This document shows positions 22,850 to 35,196 of a DNA stretch of 64,000 nt, one piece after another; the first letter of the stretch is position 1; each line of letters begins with the position of its first letter. The stretch comes from Apostichopus japonicus. Its lineage: Eukaryota > Echinodermata > Holothuroidea > Aspidochirotida > Stichopodidae. The notes under the pieces are model-generated. The model was not told the origin of the DNA. It did no database searches and was given only the letters and a program-made list of their open reading frames with translations. The position numbers and the translations under genes are program-made. The stretch lies in NCBI RefSeq assembly GCF_037975245.1, contig NC_092582.1:14610077-14674076 (forward strand), read 5' to 3'.

Positions 22850-25800
22850 GTATGAAAATTTATTGCTATATGAACTTTCATGGAGTGTTGGTTTTGGCTT
22901 AACACCTCTTTTGGATTCTGTGTCAATATTTTCAGTTCATATATATAATTAATCATTAAAGGATCATTTTGATTTGTATACAAACTGTGATCATCAGCTT
23001 CTAGAAAAGTGATCAATTAACTTCATGAGGTGATCATGAGTAAAGATCTAGGTGCACTGTGACTGCTTTTGCATTTTGTTTAAATATTTGCTTTAATACA
23101 TAAACTTACGCATGATGGATGTCATGTTTTCTTTAGATTTATGGGCATATAAATTATGGAATTAAGACCTGCTTTGGCATGTTCATAATGCAGTTATAAT
23201 CTAGCTGATATCAAATGGTTGTAGATTTTACCCTGTGTAGTGATGTTACAATAACCGGTATAAGCAATGCATGCATGTATATCAAGGGGCGGGGGGAGTT
23301 AAGGTGGTCACAGAAACTTGAATGTAAAGTAAATAATTTGTTCACAGCTTTGAAAACTTTCTCTGCCTATTCTTTTGTTTGTGTGTGCTTCACTACAGCC
23401 TCTCAAATATACATATTTTCTTTATTATTATGATTATTATTGTTTATTTTTGCCGACAATTTAGTTACCCAAGGGGAGAACCAGTTTTAAAGGGAAGGAT
23501 GATGATGTCACTCTCGGATTTGATAGAACTTCATCTTTGATTGGTTACAAGGTTTAATACATAAACCTCTTCTCCCCCCCCCCCTTCCCCACCCGAACAG
23601 TTGGCTATATCAGCAGGGTGGGTTTCTTATTCATCTTGTAAACCATTCAACACTTCATGCTGGTACCCTGTTTTGACTAGACAGATTTGTGAGAGCAGTC
23701 ATAACTCAAGCAGATGAGATGGTGTTGATATTTAAACGTCCTCATCAAGTGGCCTTAAAGGGGCATTCCATATTGTTTTCTTTTCTTTTTCTTGATGGTA
23801 AATTCTCAATACAGTACAATTGACTTTATTGGAAGGTTTTTTTTGCCCTCTCATTAATTCAGTAGTAGTATCAAATGATTCTTTAATATTAATTTGTAAT
23901 AAAACTGTGGTTGATTGGTCCTATTTATCAGAAGATAAATTGTTCTGTATAGTGATAGTGGAAAGGCTGTTCATCCGTGTGATACTGACATTCAACAATG
24001 GCTGGTACAGACAAATGACAGAATCATTTGCATCAACTGATAGGTTGTTAACTTTGTAAATTTACTATACCCGAGAGTTTGCACTCATTGACAACCCTGG
24101 TATAAACAAATTTGTAGGGTATTGTAGCTTTTACTGGACGGCGATATTGGAATGTGACAATAGCAAAGATGAAAAGCCTGCCTCACTTGAATCTAATTGG
24201 CCTCTTTCAATGTTCCACGAAAGTTTGGCATGAAATGTTTAAAGTTTTTTCATGCCTTAATGTACTGTACAATCTATCTCTTGATTCACAGTACTAGCTT
24301 AAAACTAAAAACAAAAACATTAAAACAAAAAATGGTAATTTCTTTTTCAATAATCAAGAAATGTTAAGAATTTGAATTAGCACAAAAATCAATGGCTATT
24401 AAGTGTAGCAGAGAGGAACAATAGCACAATACTAGTTTTTAAAAAAAAATTTGTTATGATTGGTTATAAACATGGCAAGAAAAATGTGGACCTGGAGAAT
24501 AAAACCAATACCAGGTGTTGTGTACCTAGAGTACAATGTAATCAAGCACAGGAAATATTGACCTCATTTCCTGTTTGCTTGTAACATGTATCGCATATAT
24601 TTGTGCCCAAAGCATTGTTCAAGTCCTCCTGAAATGAAAGCCATACATGTATAGCAGTTATAACCTTGTTTAATAATGAAATGCAATATTGCTGAGTGAA
24701 TTACTATCGAGATCTTTAAAGCAAAATATTTACAAACATTCTAAAACACTTCCTTGAAATGTGATTTGTAGGTACCCTGTTCTGCATGCATGCATTCAAC
24801 ATAGCCTTGTATTTCCCGAGCCTGTGCTTGTAACATATATTGCAGTATCCGTAAACTGTAAACTGTATCCGTAAACTGCAATAGTATCCGTAAACTTGTA
24901 CCATATATTTACAGTATTAGTAAACTGTACAGCCCTTCTCGTCGGCCGCAAGAGCCATCTCACTCAGTATGGTAAACCCGAGACTCCCCATGAAATATTG
25001 AAAAGGTTTCTCCTCATTTATACTGAACCTTTCCATAATATATGTTTTTGCCAGACTAAACCGTATTATAGAACATAGATATCTCCTGTACTATACAAAC
25101 AAGGCACAAGACTGTATAAATTCTGCTTAAGTGTATGTACTGTTGTATATATTGAAGGTTGGCGTGTTAGTATGCTAACAGTATCGTCTCTATCAACCAG
25201 TATCAAGGAAAATGGCTAATTAATCAGATTTCTTCAAGATTGAATCTGCTTCGAAAAAGGTTTTCTCGGCTCGTGATGATGTGATTAAAAATTGAGAGGA
25301 AGTTATTTTCTTTGCAGAAGGTCACTGGTCAAAATGGTTCTCAATGAACACATAAATGTAGTATATGTACATGTGTGTGTATTCAACACCAACAGTACAG
25401 CAGGAAGCTGGTAACTTTGTACTGAGCACATACAATCGTTTTTGGCAATAAATTATGGAGGCAGTGTACACTTAGAGGTGCAGATCTGAATTCTACTGGT
25501 TAAGTCGACAATTGGTAGCTCAATAAGTTTGGTAGTCATGGTGATTAGGAAATGGAAACAGAAGATTGTCATCCATTGTTGCCGTAGGATGGAGTTAGCA
25601 AAAGAAATAAAATTGACAAAAACGAGTCCTTTGTGCAATTTATTGTGAAAAAAAAGAACCTTATAAATGGTAGGTTTAATACAGTAGGAGTGCACAGTAC
25701 AGCATATGAGCCAATTAAAGCAGCATGTAATTGTAAAGCTGGATATAAACAGCTATCAGCTGTTGTACAGCATATTCAGAGAAATATGGTTAATAATTCA

Positions 25801-26310
25801 TCTGAAATAAACTGTACCATACAAAGACATAGATCTGTAACAATTGTATGTTTTGTTGTACATACTCGCTACAATGAGGTTACATGCAGTGGCAAAGATA
25901 TTAAATATTCTAAAGGGAAATAACTTGCAAATCAGATCAGCTGTATTACTAGTCACTCCAATTTTTGGGTAATTTCTTCTTATTGGACTATGACTAATGC
26001 ATTGTCAACATGTTGTAGCCATAGAACTCTCATACATACTGTTCATAAATGTTTTCCTACTGACTTTTATGTTGCATTATAGACTGAGTCTGTTTAAAAA
26101 TGTTGTATATGAGTACTTCAGTCACTGTATTTGATTAGCCTTAGATGATTAAAAAAGGTGGGTATAGAAATACAGCGTGGACTAGTCAAGTTGTTTCTTG
26201 ACAGTCTACAGCATATATACAGTATCTGTATCGAACTTAATTTGGTGCATTTTAATCCTTTCAAGTATAAATGAATTTCCACTTAGTTACTTAAGGAGCA
26301 ACCAACTGAC
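22850..26310. other. Non-coding interval, no recognised gene
   Basis: Short open frames (23215-23433, 23820-24059, 25633-25923) show no domain. A poly-C run lies at about 23574-23584, and a short GTATCCGTAAACTG repeat (three to four copies) at 24845-24925. Confidence 0.5.
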
Positions 26311-26389
26311 TAAGCCATGTGGGTTTTTTTTTGCTTGGTTAAAATTATAGAAAGAAAAAAGGAAAAACAAACCTGTTTGCAAACAGATT

Positions 26390-26790
26390 ATTATGATTAT
26401 TATGATTGTTTTTATTATTACTACTACTACTTACTACTTACTGTACTACTAAATACTATTACTATTATTGTTACTATTATTATTATCATTATCATTATTA
26501 TTTTTATTATTATTATAATAATTATCTATTGCTAAAAGGCTGTGTACTGTGTATTATTATCACTACCATGATCATTATTATTGTTACTATTATAATAGTT
26601 ATCTATTGCTAAATGCGTGTGTGTATGATTATCACTACTGTACCATCATCATTAGCATTATTATTATAATAATTATCCATTGCTAAAAGCCTGTGTACTG
26701 TGTATTATTATAATTATCATCATTATCATTATTTTTATGATTATTATTATAATAATTATCTATTGCTAAATGCCTGTGTACTACTGTTTA
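26390..26790. repeat. TTA-rich microsatellite within a longer tandem repeat
   Basis: TTATTA/ATTATC simple sequence alternates with a recurring segment, TTATCTATTGCTAAAAGCC then TGTGTACTG. This segment appears four times at intervals of about 70-115 bp (26520, 26600, 26673, 26756). Confidence 0.85.
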
Positions 26791-27904
26791 GGTAAATATT
26801 GTATGTAAAAGTTAGCGGTCCGTATGATGTTTTTGATCCTACAGTAGCATGGTCTTCTTCAGAGGCTAACAGTGTTAAAAGTATTTTTGAGTAATTCCAT
26901 GTCTTGTTCAGAATAACATTAATAATAATTTAAGTAAATAACAACTCAGCTGATATTGCAGCTTCCATCTAGCTTTAATACCTTCTACTTTTAGCTTCAT
27001 TGTTTACATATGTAATGAAAATAAAGATACGTACCCCGTACACAGTAAAACTACCAGGTCATTTGAATTTATAAATTAAACCCTGAATCCTGTCTATTTG
27101 TTAATATGTTAATTTGATACCTATAAACATGAAATTAGATTTAGAACTCTGTTACAGACAGTTTAGTCTGTAAAATGCTATGCACAGATTAATACTATAT
27201 TATCGAAAATGGTCGTTTTGTACAGTTCCACATGTACATGCGTACAGTACCTACACTGTACAGTACAGTATTGGTCATGCATGTACACTTACATCCATCT
27301 GAAGGAAACATGAATCTATGTAAATGCAGCTTCTGGTCCTTAATACTGCGTTTCTCTCTCACTGTACCTGTCTTGACTCTACTACTGCACCATCTCATCT
27401 ACCTAGCCTAGTAACCAGTAGATAAATGGCAAGTATCCTCAGTGCCTGTAAATACCCCAACCAGGGGGTTTTAGGTGTTTCAAAGACATTTAAAAAGGTT
27501 ATCAGAATTGATTGGCCTACGATGTGTTGCATGCCAAATGTTGCCAGCCGTTTTCAAAAGTACTGTCCTTGAGGCTTCCGTGGACCGTTGATATTATTAT
27601 TACCAGTGAGGAGTACTGAGTATAGACAGTTAAATTTCTCACAAGTACGAATAGTTTTAACTACTTTTTAGAGAGGCAGTTGAATGCTTCTTGAAATTTG
27701 ACTGTGGATGACCATTTTCTGGCTTTCTAGCATATTTTGGGGCAATTTGTACTGTTGACCTTTGATCAATCGTATCCTGTTACAGTTCTCAGAATGGGAT
27801 TGTTATATATTTGATCGCAATAACAGATCTAATACACAATTTCTATTTGCACGAAAATGTACATATCTACACATAGAGATATATATTTACTTACTGTAGA
27901 TCAA

Positions 27905-28065
27905 CACTCCAGAAAAATTTCACTTCACGACCGGTAACGTCCTTTTTGTTTGGGGAATCATCAGGCGAAGGTAGGAATCAAACCTTGGACCTTATGTCAC
28001 AGACCGAAGTATGTACGACTTCGACCACAGACCACAAAATGTGCAACTTCCTCATAGCTCTTTAC
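27905..28065 (-). mobile_element. Possible tRNA-derived SINE, second family
   Basis: On the minus strand there is a good B box (GGTTTGATTCC, about 27973-27983). A weaker A-box-like TGGTCGAAGTCG lies about 40 bases upstream. No other copy or tail was seen, so this is tentative. Confidence 0.3.
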
Positions 28066-28257
28066 AGTTGCGTGACAATATTCCAATTATTTTCAGAAAA
28101 GTTCATTAAAACAGCACTTAAGGCATAGCATATTATAGGCCACTTAAGCTTATTTAAATCGTACAAATTTCTTGCAAAAGCTTCCTGTTGATAATTTTGT
28201 ATCCAGGGCTATAAAAGCATCAAGTCTATAGTTTGTCATGTACGTCAATAATTTCGG

Positions 28258-28804
28258 TAACGTTCACAACGTGTATCCACTTGGCCAGTGGCGAAGCTAG
28301 GGGTATTGGTCAGAGGGGGCGAGAATGGTCTGTAGGGGCGCTTTCGACACTATCTAAGCGGAGCGCCACCACAGGTTGGCGCGGAGAGTACAGGATTTTT
28401 TTGAGTAAAGATACTCCCTAGATCGCCTGAAATGACCCTTTCCGGGCCTTGCTAATTTGCAGATAAACGAAGAATAAATAACCGTTAGAGCAGTTTGTCA
28501 GAAAATTATACCAAAAAAATGTGACAAATGTCAATAGGTAGATGAGAGCGCAGTAAAAATGTCAATAATCACGAATAAGTAGAAAGTGGTAAAAAGCTGA
28601 AAAGGGCGCCAGCAGTCCATTTGAGTCCGTCAGGGGGGGCATCCGCCCCCCCCTGACTGTATGGACGCTCCGCCACTGCACTTGGCCCCAGTAACGCTGT
28701 TGTAATTGTTGTACATGTATATAGTATCTATCACATATAGATACTATATGTACAACAATTACAACAAAGTTACTCGGGCCAAGTGGAGACACGTTGTGAA
28801 TGTG
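28258..28804. mobile_element. Palindromic (hairpin) MITE, split by a hAT-like insertion
   Basis: Without the insert at 28286-28678 and one copy of its target duplication, the remaining roughly 145 bp is an imperfect palindrome. It runs from CGTTCACAACGTGTATCCAC to the near complement GTGGAGACACGTTGTGAATG, folding at about 28732. Inner arms carry GTTGTAATTGTTGTAC and its exact complement. No autonomous partner is visible. Confidence 0.75.
28286..28678. mobile_element. hAT-like MITE inserted in the palindromic element
   Basis: The 393-bp element begins CAGTGGCGAAGC and ends GCTCCGCCACTG. It is flanked by a perfect 8-bp duplication CACTTGGC (28278-28285 and 28679-28686). The termini and duplication length are those of hAT elements, and there is no transposase frame. 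Its interior matches the fragment at 16.2-16.4 kb. Confidence 0.88.
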
Positions 28805-29012
28805 ACCTAACTTATTATTACCTAAATTATTACCTAAATTCTACACATATATATATATATTCCTATATCATTTATTTTAGAGAGTCACAATTGCCACCAG
28901 GCACTATGGATTATTATTAAAAACAGAAGATAAACTCTGCTTCTCTCTAGTGCATTTCCAATCAAGTCATGTACTGCACTTGCTGTCATAATTTTGGCCA
29001 TCTTGAGCTATT

Positions 29013-29290
29013 ATTTCTTTTTGTATAGCATGCATACATTCAACATGCTGTGGTCAAAACCTTGTCTGTAGTGTTTATTAGCATAGTTTTATGTTGAACA
29101 GTATGTATATAGCTGAAACATTTATGATAAGGAATCACATGGTTTTCTTTTTGTATAACATGCATACATTCAACATGACGTGGTGAAAACCTTATCTGTA
29201 GTGTTTATTAGCATAATTTTACAGTATGGAATCACAATGCTTTCTATTTCTTTTCCTTTATACATGTAGCATGCATGCATTCAACAGTTT
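29013..29290. repeat. About 120-bp tandem repeat, 2.3 copies
   Basis: CTTTTTGTATANCATGCATACATTCAACATG, with CTGTAGTGTTTATTAGCATA downstream, is present twice. A third partial copy begins at about 29262. Similarity is high but not perfect. Confidence 0.85.
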
Positions 29291-30119
29291 GCATCATTAA
29301 TTTCATATATTTTATTAATTAAACATGGCAATGGATCACTATACATCGCCTGTTGGCTTTTATGGTACCCTAGGGGGAGACGATTGCGACGACCTACTGT
29401 ACGTTTGAAATGTCATATGTAACGATCACTCTGTCACGATTAATTAAAGCTGCTCGTAGGATATGAGATGATGTGATCATTCACCGATGAAACTACGAGA
29501 AGTTAATTAGTACTACATGGTCACCGTTAAATTAATCTCCTGATTAATTTGGTCGTTAGTTGAAAATGTCTTGATTTCTCGTGCACTGATAGTTGTGGCA
29601 GTCAGCGAGCGCTGGTCGGTCGATTTCAGATTGGTCCTGGTCGGTGTAAGGCTCTCCGCATCATTTCATGCCAATCGCTGCCGTAGCGTAGCGACCGCAC
29701 CGGTAACATCTCCGATCGGTATTAATGCAAATAAATTTGTTTGCCTGATATCTAGCAGTTCACATATATCCTGTAGCTATCAATGCTTACATGTTGTTAT
29801 TCAACACATGCTCATGTAAATAACAGTTAAGTAGCTTTGGTTTGATATTGCATTAATATGAAGTGGTGGTGTTCCATTTTTCAGAGGTGTTATAGATGAC
29901 ATATATATAGCATGAAGGAGTGGTTTCCAATGGTTTTCCTATATATCTCAAGTGGTGACATGTGCAGTATTGTAAACAACATATTATGACCCGTAAACAA
30001 AGTGCATTAAAGCGACCAAATTTTACAATTGAAAATAACATGCTTTAGTGCACTGTTCACATTCCTCGCAGATATGTACAGGTATGTGAATATCAAGTTC
30101 TTTTGCATATTATATTATC

Positions 30120-30285
30120 ATTTACTTCGCTCCTCGCTTACCTGTCTCCTCACAACCTTAGCACCTCATTCTACCGTGCCTATAAAGTCCTGGTAAAATA
30201 ATAACACTGTGCGCCCTCTATGACCGAACCCCCCCCCCCCTCGGTCACTCCTCACTACTCATTCTACCATTAAAAGTGTCTTCAC
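30120..30285 (+). repeat. Left inverted terminal repeat of the DIRS element
   Basis: It is complementary to about 36357-36540 across the tract containing GTCCTGGTAAAATAATAACA, GCGCCCTCTATGACCGAACC and CGGTCACTCCTCACTACTCA. Poly-C length differs between the two copies. Confidence 0.88.
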
Positions 30286-30861
30286 GTGAATTTCTTGTGG
30301 ATATATTTCCCTTGGATTTCGTCTTGGTTTTCTTTAGCGATCTTTGGAAGTTTCTTTCCTCGGATTCTTAGGAGTATGGCAGTCCTTTCCAGCCCGATAA
30401 GTATCCTTTTTTGTTGAAAGGGAGGGTTTTGGGGACTGTTTTTATTCCTAGTGCGTTTCCGCCCTTAGGTTTTTTGCGGGGGTAGCAGTTCCGCGAACTG
30501 CCTAGGTTTCCCGCCAATTTCCCTTCCCCACGCTATAGGCGTGTCGTTGTATTTTCATGTTCATAGCATGTCTACATTGTATTTCTATTCACGATTTCTT
30601 CTTCTATATTTCGCTCTCTCATGTTCTTTTTCAGCTTGTGTTGATTTTGTTAGGCCACTTCGTAGCGTTTTTCGTATTTCGCCGTTGCTAGGTTACGCTA
30701 CGTACCTCTACTCACCGTTATGTACCTCCCGTTCTCTCCCGTTCTCTTGTTAGTTTGCATTTTTCCGTAAGCTTAAGAGTTAGTCTTTCCTTAATTCGAG
30801 CGTTTTAGTTTGTCTCGTAACCAGCTGAAGTTTTTTTTTTTTTTTTTTTTTTAACTTTTCG

Positions 30862-32460
30862 ATGTTTCGGCCAGGCAGAACCTGGGTCGAACACGATTTG
30901 TGCCCTAAGTGTAGAACCTACACCAGACGGGACCCATGCCTGGTCTGCATAAATTTTTCGCCAGCCCAGTGGCACTAGATAGACCAGTGGCTTACGAGTC
31001 TAAGAAGCAAGCCTTAGGGCAGGCTGGACTTGATTCCTTAGGCCATCGGTGCCCCAGAAAAAGATATAGGAGAGACAAGAGAGAGAGAGAGAGGAGGAGG
31101 GAGAAGTGGTGAGAGAGGTGGAGGAAAGTGGCCAGGAGAGGGCCGAAGGAGAGGTGGAGAGAGAGAGAAAGAGTACCCCTAACGGTCCCGGCGACGTCCG
31201 GTTGATTACGGCCAGAGGGAAGGGCAGGAGCAAGGCTCCTGCCAAGAAAAGACCTCTTGAGAAGAGGCACGGCTCGGCCGGGCTAGAGGCAACGTCTCAG
31301 TCCGGGTCGCAGCAAAGAGTACCCCTAACGGTCCCGGCGACGTCCGGTTGATTACGGCCAGAGGGAAGGGCAGGAGCAAGGCTCCCGCCAAGAAAAGACC
31401 TCTTGAGAAGAGGCACGGCTCGGCCGGGCTAGAGGCAACGTCTCAGTCCGGGTCGCAGCAAGAGAGACCCACGGAGCGCGGGCTACAGGCCACGGAGAGC
31501 TCGGGTCCGAGAGAGAGAGTACGACCGAGGGGTCGCTGAAACGGAGCCGGTCCCATAGCAGGCTCCGGGAGCCCGGGTCCGGCGAGAGAAAAAAAAAAAA
31601 AAAATCCCACCGGAAAGGACAGAATGTCCGGGTCGAGGAGTACCGGCGTGGTGGTACCCGGCGTGGTACGCACACAGAGACGGGCTCCGGGAGCCTGGGT
31701 CCGGCGAGGCCCCGGGTCCGGCGAGACCCCGGGTCCGGCGAGACTCGAAGGGAAGGCAGAACCGAGGTTTCACTCCAGATCCAAAACCGCCCCGGAGCCG
31801 GGAACCAGAGCTATACAATCGACTGCTGGGTACTCAGAGATTGGCTCCGGAGGGCCCGGGCCCGACGAGAACGGGGGCGCAGGGGCAGAAGCCCGGTCCG
31901 CAGATCTCCAAACGGGATCCAAAACTGGTCCCGAAGTCGGGAGCCTACGAGAGTAACAACATTTACAACTGCGACATTTACAATAACATTTACAACTACA
32001 ACAACATTTACAACGAGATTAACAACTGCTAGGCCCCCAGAACGGGGTAGCAGGTGCAGAAGCCCGGCCCGCAGACCCCCTAACCGGAGCCGCGGCCGGT
32101 CCTGAGGCCGGGAACCGACGAGATTACCAATGCCGGGCCCCCAGAACGGGTTAGCAGGGGCAAGCGACCAATCCGAAAAGAGAACCAGCCCCGAGCCAGG
32201 TTCCCACGGCAAAGGGAGAAATACTTATCCCCAGACACCGAACACAGACATCGGTGCCGAGGAGCGATCGCAACCCACGGGCCAGCCCGGCCGCGACACC
32301 ACGATCAATCCCAGACCAAAGAATGGAACCTGATTTGTTCCCCGGCAAGGACGACCTGGTTTGCAGAGCGTCGGGCAACCTGTCCGGCCTAGACGACGAG
32401 GTCGACCCCTAGATTTCGGGGTTACAGAGGACGGTTACTCCCGCTTCCCAGAATAGGGGG
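30862..32460 (+). pseudogene. DIRS ORF1 (gag-like) remnant
   Basis: It starts MFRPGRTWVEHDLC and continues with a CxxC-x9-CxxC pattern (CPKCRTYTRRDPCLVC), a small zinc-binding motif. The frame stops at 30976-30978 after 38 residues. Downstream DNA is GC- and purine-rich and contains a 146-bp tandem duplication. No continuous frame spans it, so the many overlapping open frames on both strands here are not treated as separate genes. Confidence 0.55.
31172..31463. repeat. 146-bp tandem duplication in the gag-like region
   Basis: Two adjacent copies (31172-31317 and 31318-31462) run from AGTACCCCTAACGGTCCCGG to CAGTCCGGGTCGCAGCAA. They differ by about one base (GGCTCCTGCC versus GGCTCCCGCC), indicating a recent duplication. 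Confidence 0.92.
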
Positions 32461-32639
32461 AGTGTCCCCCCCCCCCGGAACTAGCAGCTTGAGCGGCGAC
32501 GACAGGTTCGAATCATTTGCGGAAAAACACCGCTACCACTACACATCCCAAATGTGTGTTTATTTATCGAGTACCTGCAGACACTCATGGGTCATATTCT
32601 CCTCGCTAATTATACTCCTCTCTAATCATAATTCATCGC

Positions 32640-33625
32640 CATTTGCCTAGGTTAAAATCTTACTTGTGTTTAAAAAACACTGTCGTTTAAAACACTGGTG
32701 AACCCACTTCCAGAACATGTTAAAATGCGTAAGACAGGGGTTTCAAATCGGTTCTCATGACGTACAGTATTCCGTTTACTTTAAAACCTTGGCAAACTGC
32801 TAGGAAGAAAACTTTCTCGAGACTTGGCAAAGTGCCAGGAAACATAACGCTCATAGATCCTTGGCAAACTGCCAGAAAAAAAGGTACAACGTGGCACATT
32901 TGTTAAGAGAGGAGGGGGGGCCAAGCAGCCACCTGGCGTGACACGTGTAAGCTCAATTTTACTGCAACGAGCTTTCGACTACGTGAGCAATCCTATGGAA
33001 TAAGCCTTTCTTCCTATTTCTTTGGTGAATTACCAAGACAAACGCGTTAGTAAGTTGAAAAAGGGGTAGGATACAACCCCCAGCAAGTTACAAGCGCTAA
33101 CACGCTCCGAACATACAGCATGCACTTCATGAATAATGTTCGATGTTCCGACATCTTAAGCAGAGTTGCATTTCGTAGCACCTGATGGCCTAGTCTTGAC
33201 TAGCCTAGGCGCTAGGTGGTTTCAATAGGAAGCTGGAAACCTTTACTGCACTACGAAATGGACACATCTCGACAGGAAGAGATTTGAGAAGTAACGGGTA
33301 CGTTATCATAACATTCAATACGTGTTTAGTACGTTAAATGTGGTGTTGATAAAACGTTGACATAAGATGTCTATGAGATATTACGTTATATTAATGTTAT
33401 ATTAATGTCTTAACGGAAATTGTTTTGAAATAATAGCCCCTAAAGGGTTTCGGTAACATATTTCTTACACCTCTAATAACGCTATCATAGCAAAAGACTA
33501 AACATTTAGTAACGCCTATGTGTTTGCTGAGTAACTCCCTGGACTCCGTTAAACAGCCAGGATTTATGAGGTGGAATTTCTACAAACCCACCCTACACAT
33601 CCCCTGTTGGGAGTTTGTTCCTGGT
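32640..33625. other. Unidentified interior of the DIRS element
   Basis: This is where the reverse transcriptase should lie, but no reverse transcriptase motif is readable in any frame. The words CTTGGCAAACTGC and CTTGGCAAAGTGCC recur between 32788 and 32875. Base composition is more AT-rich than in the flanking gag and recombinase remnants. Confidence 0.5.
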
Positions 33626-33630
33626 GAGTA

Positions 33631-33892
33631 GGGCTGTAGCTTAGTTAGCTCAGTGGTTAAACCCGGTGCCTTCCAATCAAAAGGTCCCCGGTTCAAGTCA
33701 CCCCAAGATTAATGTATGTTGTCCAGTTACAGAGCTGTTGACAATTCATAGTCATGGACATTAAAATATGAATGTACGAGACTGACTTTGGTCAGCTTGC
33801 GGCTTTGATAAGCCAATGAGGCTTCTTCACAAGTTCCTACTTGCAGGATGATCTAAACTACATACACAAATACATACATATACTGTAGTTGT
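33631..33892 (+). mobile_element. tRNA-derived SINE, family A copy 2
   Basis: The head has TTAGCTCAGTGGTTAAACCC and a B box GGTTCAAGTCA (33690-33700). The body (GTATGTTGTCCAGTTACAGA, GGTCAGCTTGCGGCTTTGAT, TTCCTACTTGCAGGATGATC) matches copies 1 and 3, and the tail is CATA-rich. It sits within the DIRS element, so it inserted later or was carried along. Confidence 0.88.
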
Positions 33893-33962
33893 AAAAGCCA
33901 CATAGCAGCAGTAGCATTGATTCAGACTCTGATGAAGCAAACTATCCATTCAGTACTCAATT

Positions 33963-34215
33963 TTTGGAGAGCACTGTGATCAAGCGGTGTAGGCAGTGTA
34001 CTGGTGATCTAAGGCTTGCAGGTTTTAGTCCTGGCCAGATCATTCTGTTGTTTCCTTGGGCAAGGCACTTTATCTCCATTGCGTCTTTCCATCCAGGAGG
34101 GATTTCTCTCTGTTTAACAGGTTATTGTTGACCAGGGTAATATTGCTAGCGCCTCTGGCTTCGTTATCGATAGATAGGCCGGCGCAGTTCAACCCTCAAT
34201 ATTATTATTAATATT
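33963..34215 (+). mobile_element. tRNA-derived SINE, family B
   Basis: A-box-like TGATCAAGCGGTGTAGGCAG at about 33978 and B-box-like GGTTTTAGTCC at 34021 lie at the spacing of a tRNA promoter. Then come CCTTGGGCAAGGCACTTTAT, a core often seen in invertebrate SINEs, and a TATTATTATTAA tail. It is unrelated to family A outside the promoter boxes. Confidence 0.7.
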
Positions 34216-34539
34216 ACTTTTCATGGAAATAACCTCCATTAAACCTCCCTACAGGGTACAGCTTAGGTCTACATCATCAAGGCATTACTTTTCTTCAGAG
34301 GTTTTCTGATTGCAACTGGTTGATAACTAAAGGGGTCATCAGCAGTACTGTGGTACTGCATTCAGTACTGCGAGGGCTGCTGTACTGCAGGCGCTAACAA
34401 GGTCATCATACAGGCCACTGTCCTTGACTTCTTTAGCAGCATATACAGAGAAACCACTTTCCTGCACCACAGTGGCGTCAGCAGGGCAAAGGATCGGCCC
34501 CAACACTCTATTTGCAAAGATAACCAGGTTTCATGTACT

Positions 34540-35000
34540 TCCGCCTCGCTCTCAGGACTCCAGGGCAGAGAGATTGTGCCGTCTGGCATGGGAGACCCTC
34601 ACCACAGCTGCAGAATCTGGCACGGCCCTATGGGTCTCCCATATAGCCAGAAAGGAGAGTGTGAGGGCCGATGCTCTGCCCAGGGGACAACTCGACCCCG
34701 ACGAGTAAACCCTTCGCAAGGAATATGCGGTAGGTTTTTCCACATGCTCGGCATACCTCGGATAGACCTGCTTACGACAAAGGGCAGCAATGGGCTGCCC
34801 ATCTTTTGTAACAGGCGGTCCCACCTGCAGCCTTCCACATAGCGCCAGGTCCCTGCCTCGAGACGGACCAGAGGTTTAAATTCTTCCCCCCCCTTTTTTG
34901 GCATGATCAGCCAGATACTGAGGAAGATTCGCAGCTCCAAGGGTAAACTCATCCTAGTGGCTCCCTCCGGACCCCGGGTCCCAGGCCGCAGGTCCCACAC
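34540..35000 (+). pseudogene. DIRS RNase H-like / polymerase C-terminal remnant
   Basis: Readable in three frames: ALWVSHIARKESVRADALPR and GQLDPDE (34610-34706), FHMLGIPRIDLLTTK and LPIFCNRRSHLQP (34738-34836), then ISQILRKIRSSKGKLILVAP (about 34908-34970). In intact DIRS elements these form one chain downstream of the reverse transcriptase. A TAA replaces the usual Trp after LDPDE, and two frameshifts follow. Confidence 0.75.
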
Positions 35001-35196
35001 GCAGGCCCCAGACGGGGACGCCTGGTTTTCCAGACGGCTCCACGCTGGGCATTAGCCCAGACATTGACCAGCTCACCAAAGGCATGGCTAATCGCCGTCC
35101 ACGAGTCAGACAGTTAGCCCCCTCTGCGGGGCTCTCAGCAGTGCTGCATGCCCAGGCAGGGCCGCTGTACGAATCAACGGGGAACGCTTCCCTGGC

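Noticed and set aside
30992-32212. Multiple open frames on both strands of the GC-rich region
   Set aside because: Overlapping shadows of the degenerate DIRS gag-like region, partly duplicated in tandem; none shows a domain of its own.
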